Assembly (NCBI RefSeq): GCF_000003605.2
Contig: NW_003147281.1
Coordinates: 162,571 to 178,345 of the forward strand
Direction: 5' to 3'
Length of the DNA stretch: 15,775 nt
DNA from: Saccoglossus kowalevskii
Lineage: Eukaryota > Hemichordata > Enteropneusta > Harrimaniidae
Shown here: positions 12,201 through 15,775 of the stretch, one piece after another
Position numbering within the stretch: position 1 is the stretch's first letter
Layout: each line of letters opens with the position of its first letter
Made by a program: the position numbers and the translations under genes
The notes under the pieces: model-generated
What the model was told of the DNA's origin: nothing
The model's input: only the letters and a program-made list of their open reading frames with translations
Database searches by the model: none

Positions 12201-15200
12201 CAGAAAAACAAATATTTGTTTGAAACATTGCAATAAATGGAACCAGCACACAGCCATGTGGATATGCTTCATGCATTCTCAAAGCATTTTTGTTTTTCAA
12301 ATTTCTTCTTGCACATTTTGCATATACAAATATTAGCTACCTGGTAATAAGGACGTGTACTATGTCATTAATTATATTCTCCAGACATTTAAAGCATTGT
12401 TAGAACATCTTTAAATTGCCCCTTGCCAAACACAAAACACAATTTTGAAAAACAAATACAGTAGAGTCCTTGGGAATTTTATTGGTCAAACCTTGCGTTC
12501 TCTTCAAAAATCTTTTTTCAGACAGAATAGTGACTACTCAAAGACTATGCGGATCTGATGATAGAAAGCAATACCTCTAGAAAATCTCTAGAAGTCGAAA
12601 TGTTCATACACTCGCACGTTTTTCACATGTGATAAATCTCGTTTCGAATCCATTTAAATAATCAGTGAACTCTGATAATTTGCAATAAAGAAACTATATT
12701 ATTCACCTGTGAACCTCGAAAATTGTCTACAATGAAAATGATTCTGGGAGCAATACAACAATAGAGAGGGGTAAAAGTGTTGTATAACACGATTTATACC
12801 ACTCTGAGCTAATTGTATGGCCGTACGATTACTCTCTTTAATTCGCAAGTCTTGTTGTTGCTATAGCTTTGTATCAGCTCAACCCACCGTATACTGTCAC
12901 AGATCAGAGGATTGGCTAAGCACGCGGGAGCACACAACGAATGGTGATGACAAAGTGCACACAGTTAACTAAGCTTTTTTATTCTCTAAACCTCATCAAC
13001 AGATATTCATACTCAGAAATTAACATGAAACTTGTGCACAAGAATTTATCACTAATAAATCAACGACTTCAATCTATTATCCATTTATGCGAAATACAAC
13101 AATATGCTTAATACATAGTTACGTAAAACTAAGATGGGCCATACAAGGGCTTCGGGTCAGGGAATTAAGGCAATACAAAACTGTGATAAAGTTTACAGTA
13201 TCAGTGTACTATTGTAGTCCTGCAGTGTTCTGTTACGCTCCTCAAATCTTGGCATCGACGATACTTCAGCTGCCATCCACATCAAGTCCATAGAGCTTCT
13301 AACACTGCCTGTGCCACCAAGTAACCGATCCGGGTAGATATAATAGAAACCATTCACCACCACCAGTTGCCAATATTAACGTACGTCAACACGACCACAA
13401 TACATCAGTTCCCAATCACCAAGCCAACTAAAAATAGCAATACCAATTACACGTGCTAATTAAATTCCCGTCACATGACGAGTATTCTAAAAAACTATTA
13501 TGTATCGCTACATTACACTTAAGGTACCGAGACTATTATTTGTGTTGAAAATTACGATTCACATTTATTTATTAATTGATGAACTGCACTATAAACGTTC
13601 ATCTGATAAAGTCAACGTAACCTAGAATGTCATGTAAGTTGGTTAAAATGTAGATTTTCTGAAGGGAAGCAATGCAGCTTCAGTAGTGTTTTCCAAAATC
13701 AACAACACAGGTTTAATTTGTGTGCCTATAAGTTTCAAAGATTAACTCAAAACAAAGCAATGTTAGGATGTGTTATCAGTAGCTATCTGACACACAATGA
13801 GTGTTTCCAAACATTCGAGTGGTTTGTCTCCGCCCCTGTTTATTTCACAGATTAGTCATTTGCATATGAATGTGTCAGACACAAGGTCACACAGCCACTG
13901 AAAAAAAAAATCATTGATTTTGGTGTTTTCATCTGCCGATTTTATCGAACTATAGCTATCCCATTCCTTTATTTTTTTTAGTTTCCAATAGCCTTACACA
14001 TTTGGTGGATGGTCCTACACATGGTAAAACAGATCTTGATGGGAAAACAAATTGATTGTGCAGATAAACAAGCTTGAAAATCTTTACTGTGACTTTATGG
14101 ACGTTTTCTAGGAGTTTATGTTTTTTCAAAATACAAGGTCTTTAACAAAAATAACGTATACTTATTGTCGTCGGATTAACACCAAATTTTCACAGCTTTA
14201 AGGTGACAATGAGAGGAATGTGAATGTGTCCAGACAAACTTTCATGGATTATTTACCAATGTGTTGTGGTTTGAGTTGGGGGCAATGCGACTAAAACAGA
14301 AATTAAAATTCAGGACACTACTTTTCAAAACGCGTTGCTTGAATAAAACTGACCAGACATTCAATTTACCAGACTATTAAACAACTAGGAAAAGTGAAAA
14401 AAAACTTATTATCACCAGCATAAATGCGTAATTATTTTTTTTACAAAAAAAGTAATTTTTCACTTTTGATTAAGTAACGCACCGTAGAATGCAGATACGG
14501 GTATGGCAAACACACCTTTGAAAAGCTTGAAGTCTGGCGATTCCAAAAATATATACTTTCCTGGGTCTATTTGTAGTCATTTGGTCACAATTAGAAGATG
14601 AAAACAAGTATGCAAATAATAGTCCCGCTACCTTAAAAATAGCTTAAATAATGCGACATATATAATTCACAATAAATTCCATACTTCTATTCATCGCTTT
14701 AGCCCCATATAAAAAAAATTGTCTACACGACACTCCAAAATTTGTAAAGTACAACTTACTGTTGATATGCCGTCACTCCTCCCTGTTCCACTCAGCAAAG
14801 GGCAGAACCACTGAAACCAACAACTCGCCCTGTCTGTACACAGGTATAAACGTAAGGCTGGTTGACTATTAGTCTGGTTCTGCAGCATGAGCAAAGTGAC
14901 GAAGAGCCTGAAATGCCCTTACAAACTGCTGCTAGGCAGAGCTGAATAAGGTACTCACACTTCGACTGCTCGTGGTGTACTGACTTGCCACGTCCACCAC
15001 ACAACTCCCATGAATTTACATAACAAAGCCACCTGCAAGACGCATGCAAGCTTACATTCCCATTCATACGCAAATACCCACGTCATACGCTGTACAAAAC
15101 AAATACAACACTTGGCTTGGTTAGGCTCGACCAAGGGTCGGGCCAATTTTATTTATAAATTTAGCTCTCATTTATATAGCGGAAAACTCGGCTGATTTTT

Positions 15201-15767
15201 CTACAACATATACAACCTAATGTATACTGTCATTGAACATATTATCTTGCACCCTGGTTAAGACAATGCAGCTTCAGTCAAGGTTCAACATGAGATCACG
15301 AGGTGCTACATTTCTTCCAATGAAAATCTTTTTTAAGATTTGGAAACTGTAAGTCTATGATAGACGACATCAACCATAGCATGAAACTCCCACCGACTGC
15401 TTAATTGAAGATTACGTTTGAGGTTCTCTGCAAATACACTGGCTGCGCAACTGATTGCTGATTGATTTTTTATGATTGTAAAAATTTCAGTTATAGTCAT
15501 CATCTTATAAACCACTCGGCTTTCCATTTCCAAGATGCTGACCACAAATGTGTTGTTTACAGTCACATGTACAAGTTACAATTACCTATACTAACAGTAT
15601 AACCATGACTATGGTTCACATTATCAGTAATATAAGTTTAAAAGTCATGGACAATAATAAAAAAAATGTGTTTTACTTACTTGGCAATTATATTGCGCGA
15701 GTACATCACATTCTAACAGAGAAATAATCACATATGCTGTAAAAGTGGCATCGCCATGTACGCCACC
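135..15767 (-). CDS. C3: Complement C3-like thioester protein, C-terminal 541 residues in 13 exons (5' end outside window)
   Basis: Proposed join, complement strand: 15681-15767, 11598-11763, 10690-10904, 8289-8453, 7990-8189, 7149-7236, 6818-6889, 4606-4711, 4353-4442, 3931-4023, 3397-3480, 2039-2180, 135-252. The total is 1626 nt, i.e. 541 codons plus TGA. All introns are GT-AG and the phases run 0,1,0,0,2,0,0,1,1,1,1,2 without conflict. Residues 1-~170 are the end of the TED, ~171-211 the second CUB half, 212-~366 MG8, ~367-400 the anchor, and ~400-541 C345C. In the family this secreted opsonin covalently tags surfaces through a thioester after convertase cleavage. The thioester and its His lie upstream of the window, so covalent activity cannot be judged here. 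The stretch matches the length of the corresponding end of human C3. A C4-like RLRRR site lies at residues 258-262. Three N-glycosylation sequons are visible (N183, N249, N334). C3 is used in the broad invertebrate sense; a C4- or C5-like paralogue is not excluded. Confidence 0.9.
253..2038 (-). other. Intron 12 (1786 nt)
   Basis: Between exons 12 and 13. No further exon is needed, because exon 12 (phase 2) joins exon 13 in frame and in the family's order. Short open frames at 941-1126 (minus) and 1608-1898 (plus) have no recognised motif. No repeat structure or RNA gene was recognised. Confidence 0.8.
2039..2180 (-). CDS. Exon 12: C345C, TCECP and KYFIMG motifs
   Basis: Completes Gly456 and encodes residues 457-502 plus two bases of codon 503. 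[20 protein letters not shown] corresponds to the C3/C4/C5 pattern 'C-x(8)-YL-x-MG'. The doublet C474 and C476 replaces a single Cys (C1590) in human C3. The acceptor is ttgatag. The chosen donor is AAAG/gttggt at 2037-2038, because exit in phase 2 joins in frame to exon 13. A second GT four bases downstream (gtaact) is closer to consensus but would shift the frame. Confidence 0.9.
2181..3396 (-). other. Intron 11 (1216 nt)
   Basis: AT-rich, with no gene recognised. Two short similar stretches occur, centred on gggggaaatgaata (~2750) and gggggaaataaata (~2451). They are too short to call a repeat family. Confidence 0.8.
3397..3480 (-). CDS. Exon 11: C345C beta-barrel strands
   Basis: Completes Ala428 and encodes residues 429-455 plus one base. 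The sequence [20 protein letters not shown] follows the NTR-fold alternation seen in C3 ('Y-K-x-x-L-V-K-V ... Y-x-x-A-I'). The acceptor is ctttccag and the donor gtatgt; phase 1 to phase 1. It has no cysteines and weak sequence conservation, so the call rests mainly on phase, splice quality and position. Confidence 0.87.
3481..3930 (-). other. Intron 10 (450 nt)
   Basis: Flanked by donor gtgagt of exon 10 and acceptor ctttccag of exon 11. Nothing recognisable inside. Confidence 0.8.
3931..4023 (-). CDS. Exon 10: start of C345C domain
   Basis: Completes Gly397 and encodes residues 398-427 plus one base. It begins [10 protein letters not shown] and ends [12 protein letters not shown]399 and C422 match human C3 C1518 and C1537, the first cysteines of the C345C (NTR-like) domain. 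C402 is extra. LVEKAC matches the 'L-D-K-AC' motif of C3. The acceptor is tatggcag and the donor gtgagt. Presence of this domain places the gene in the complement branch rather than among CD109 or insect TEPs. Confidence 0.92.
4024..4352 (-). other. Intron 9 (329 nt)
   Basis: Flanked by donor gtacgt of exon 9 and acceptor tatggcag of exon 10. Nothing recognisable inside. Confidence 0.8.
4353..4442 (-). CDS. Exon 9: Cys-rich anchor segment
   Basis: Completes Asp367 and encodes residues 368-396 plus one base. Its cysteines (C370, C387, C392, C394) have the human C3 spacing exactly: CTKFY, then 17 residues to LC, five to IC and two to VC, followed by AE. By homology C370 pairs with C246 of MG8, C387 with C392, and C394 with a Cys far upstream that ties the C-terminal domain to the body of the molecule. 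The acceptor is tatttccag and the donor gtacgt; phase 1 on both sides. Confidence 0.93.
4606..4711 (-). CDS. Exon 8: end of MG8, [14 protein letters not shown]
   Basis: Encodes residues 332-366 plus one base of codon 367. [20 protein letters not shown] matches the last MG8 strands of C3/C4/C5 ('V-Q-P-x-x-x-K-V-Y-x-YY'). The acceptor is tatttttag and the donor gtaagt. N334 is in an NQT sequon. The position of human C3 C1458 is Val here. Its partner C1389 is also missing, so that disulfide has been lost as a pair. Confidence 0.93.
4712..6817 (-). other. Intron 7 (2106 nt), with an unexplained 107-codon open frame
   Basis: Between exons 7 and 8. It contains the longest single open frame in the window (5883-6206, minus strand, 107 codons). 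The frame has no motif, repeat or family resemblance that I can name, and no promoter or splice context supporting a nested gene. The stretch at 4900-5700 is slightly richer in G and C than its surroundings but shows no terminal inverted repeats or coding signature. Confidence 0.75.
6818..6889 (-). CDS. Exon 7: MG8 strand, RSVIFYIDQ
   Basis: A 72-nt exon encoding residues 308-331 in phase 0, including [14 protein letters not shown]. This corresponds to the C3 segment with pattern 'R-N-T-L-I-I-Y-L-D-K' in MG8. The acceptor is tttgtttacag and the donor gtaata. It is too small to appear as an isolated open reading frame and was found by its splice sites and by the gap it fills between exons 6 and 8. 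Confidence 0.9.
7149..7236 (-). CDS. Exon 6: MG8 core, [15 protein letters not shown]
   Basis: One base completes Arg278, then residues 279-307 follow. [17 protein letters not shown] is the signature of the A2M receptor-binding domain (family pattern 'M-A-I-x-D-V-x-x-x-SGF-x-P'). The acceptor is acttttcag and the donor gtgaat. Joined directly to exon 5 it reads [18 protein letters not shown], which has the same spacing from RY to Met as human C3, so the exon-like relic in the intron between (7434-7562) is not needed. The Cys that human C3 carries just before RY (C1389) is absent. Confidence 0.95.
7237..7989 (-). other. Intron 5 (753 nt), with an exon-like relic
   Basis: Between exons 5 and 6, which rebuild a normal MG8 sequence when joined directly. 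The intron holds the Cys-rich, frame-broken segment listed at 7434-7562. The rest is AT-rich with no recognised feature. Confidence 0.8.
7434..7562 (-). pseudogene. Exon-like Cys-rich relic with a frame break
   Basis: Two overlapping minus-strand frames look like one coding segment broken by a small indel. The first (7562 to the TAA at 7482-7484) reads [20 protein letters not shown] and a few more residues. The second (7510 to 7434) includes [20 protein letters not shown] and ends FTG at a strong donor, gtaagt (7428-7433). That donor is in phase 2, the phase in which exon 6 is entered. The first frame cannot be reached in frame from exon 5, and both other routes meet stops (TGA near 7511-7513, TAA at 7482-7484). 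The conserved MG8 spacing also argues against use in the main transcript. I cannot name a family. It may be a decayed exon, a fragment of an inserted gene or transposon, or chance. Confidence 0.4.
7990..8189 (-). CDS. Exon 5: start of MG8, with RLRRR furin-type site
   Basis: Encodes residues 212-277 plus two bases of codon 278. Opening [15 protein letters not shown] and then LQVEVRYN are the first strands of the alpha-2-macroglobulin receptor-binding/MG8 domain. C246 in ETCAFNITV corresponds to human C3 C1358. The motif RLRRRD (R258-R262; 8037-8051) follows and fits the furin consensus R-x-K/R-R. It lies where C4 is cut between its alpha and gamma chains. The acceptor is ctatttag and the donor gtattt. 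Intron 4 before it is only 99 nt. N249 is in a sequon (NIT). Confidence 0.93.
8289..8453 (-). CDS. Exon 4: end of TED and second half of CUB domain
   Basis: Encodes residues 157-211 with no split codon at either end. It begins [17 protein letters not shown], the last TED helix, then runs into beta-strand sequence ([13 protein letters not shown]) corresponding to the returning half of the CUB domain that joins the TED to MG8 in C3. The acceptor is attatag and the donor gtacat. Residue C184 sits inside an N-C-T glycosylation sequon and has no counterpart in human C3. It may pair with the extra Cys of exon 1, or glycosylation may depend on whether it is free. Confidence 0.92.
8649..9440. repeat. 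Two diverged copies of a ~520-545 bp segment
   Basis: Words repeat in the same order at offsets of about 515-560 bp. AAAGCTTAGAAA followed by CTCCCGTGTGCT occurs at 8649 and 9191. GCCTTTCAAAC followed by AGAAGCTTGGCA occurs at 8723 and 9241. ATATTTGT followed by GCTATTTGAGATG occurs near 8751 and 9264. A 'tcagaaat...agataa.cA.TATGCAT' block occurs near 8850 and 9405. The copies differ by substitutions and small indels, which suggests an old tandem duplication adjoining the core-repeat array. Confidence 0.7.
9471..10342. repeat. Diverged tandem repeats, period ~125-156 bp, octamer-containing core
   Basis: A core close to ATTATGCAAATTAGGTAATT followed by AATATGCATG recurs at about 9471, 9599, 9755, 9903, 10028, 10155 and 10311. 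The spacings are 128, 156, 148, 125, 127 and 156. Between cores further shared words appear in the same order: 'gcatctatgtaataagtttcaatga', 'agatatcagt(g/a)ga', and 'gccgaaaatt' just before the next core. Several units carry ATGCAAAT, the POU octamer. A weaker core-like copy lies near 8950. No coding capacity was found. It resembles an old satellite-like array or a transposon with internal repeats. Confidence 0.75.
10690..10904 (-). CDS. Exon 3: [14 protein letters not shown] and GGFISTQ motifs
   Basis: Completes Glu85 and encodes residues 86-156. It holds the strongly conserved TED elements [11 protein letters not shown] and [16 protein letters not shown]. The family consensus at the second is 'W-L-x-x-QR-x-x-GGF-x-STQDT', and here Ile replaces the common Gly of GGFGSTQ. 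The acceptor is ctcaacacag and the donor gtaagt (10684-10689). The exon ends exactly after Gln of STQ, and exon 4 opens with DT, so the STQ/DT motif is rebuilt across intron 3. Confidence 0.95.
10905..11597 (-). other. Intron 2 (693 nt)
   Basis: Between exons 2 and 3, which join by a split Glu codon. No other feature recognised. The open frame at 11250-11615 on the minus strand lies mostly in this intron and has no family signature. Confidence 0.8.
11598..11763 (-). CDS. Exon 2: TED helices ([12 protein letters not shown])
   Basis: Encodes residues 30-84 plus the first base of codon 85. The diagnostic motif is [20 protein letters not shown], matching the C3-family 'FLE...SY-x-VAI-x-YAL' helix pair of the alpha/alpha TED barrel. 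The acceptor is accaacag and the donor gtaatg. Entry in phase 0 fits exon 1, and exit in phase 1 supplies the G that completes GAA (Glu85) with exon 3. A 3.9 kb intron separates it from exon 1, but the spacing between conserved helices equals that of human C3 to within a residue, so no exon seems to be missing. Confidence 0.93.
11764..15680 (-). other. Intron 1 of the window (3917 nt)
   Basis: The longest intron. Exons 1 and 2 join in phase 0 with normal TED spacing, so no coding exon is missing. A slightly GC-richer island at ~14760-15130 has two cryptic exon-like segments. A short inverted repeat occurs at 14390-14467, with arms 14390-14406 and 14451-14467 matching at 15 of 17 positions. 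An open frame at 15333-15566 (minus, 77 codons) has no recognised motif. No RNA gene or intact mobile element was recognised. Confidence 0.75.
15681..15767 (-). CDS. Exon 1 in window: TED helix segment
   Basis: Encodes 29 residues in phase 0 (residues 1-29), beginning [20 protein letters not shown]. This is the conserved TED stretch 'GG-x-T-AYV-x-ISLLE' that follows the thioester-activating His in C3 and alpha-2-macroglobulin relatives. The acceptor is cttttcag (ag at 15768-15769) and the donor gtaagt (15675-15680). Two cysteines, C20 and C28, lie here. Human C3 has one Cys in this part of the helix (C1158), paired with a Cys upstream, so one of the two is extra. The preceding exon is outside the window; the reading frame was set by the family motif and by the clean phase-0 join to exon 2. 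Confidence 0.9.
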
Positions 15768-15775
15768 CTGAAAAG

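Noticed and set aside
14390-14467. Short inverted repeat (17-bp arms, 15 matches) considered as a MITE
   Set aside because: The arms are mainly A/T homopolymer around GTG/CAC, there is no clear target-site duplication, and the loop is only ~44 bp, so chance pairing is likely.
15333-15566. 77-codon minus-strand open frame near exon 1
   Set aside because: No family motif, no pairing splice sites, and exons 1 and 2 already join in phase with normal TED spacing.

Overview
The window is eukaryotic, AT-rich genomic DNA with long introns. It holds the 3' part of one gene on the minus strand: a complement C3/C4/C5-like thioester protein. Thirteen coding exons can be placed from splice sites, reading phase and family motifs. 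They run from 15767 down to a TGA stop at 135-137. All twelve splice phases join without a gap, giving 541 residues in one frame. The order of parts is the end of the thioester-containing domain (TED), the second half of the CUB domain, the MG8 (alpha-2-macroglobulin receptor-binding) domain, a Cys-rich anchor, and a C-terminal C345C (NTR-like) domain. The C345C domain separates C3/C4/C5-type complement from alpha-2-macroglobulin, CD109 and insect TEPs, which lack it. The thioester motif, its catalytic His, the anaphylatoxin, the beta chain and the promoter all lie beyond the right edge.

Layout from gene 5' to 3' (right to left): exons 1-3, TED (15681-15767, 11598-11763, 10690-10904); exon 4, TED end and CUB (8289-8453); exons 5-8, MG8 (7990-8189, 7149-7236, 6818-6889, 4606-4711); exons 9-13, anchor and C345C (4353-4442, 3931-4023, 3397-3480, 2039-2180, 135-252). 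The other ~14 kb is intron plus a short 3' flank. The largest structure in it is a diverged repeat field at ~8640-10360 in intron 3.

The species cannot be named. An invertebrate C3-like gene with long AT-rich introns suggests a marine invertebrate, possibly a non-vertebrate deuterostome, but the family also occurs in cnidarians, molluscs and chelicerates. No second gene, tRNA, rRNA or CRISPR array was recognised, and no intact transposon.

Points that stand out are: a furin-type RLRRR site at the place where C4 is cut into alpha and gamma chains, with a conserved Cys pair spanning it; loss of both members of two disulfides known from human C3, with four extra cysteines elsewhere; a tandem GTTGGT donor at exon 12 whose second GT would truncate the C345C domain; and a Cys-rich, frame-broken exon-like relic between exons 5 and 6.
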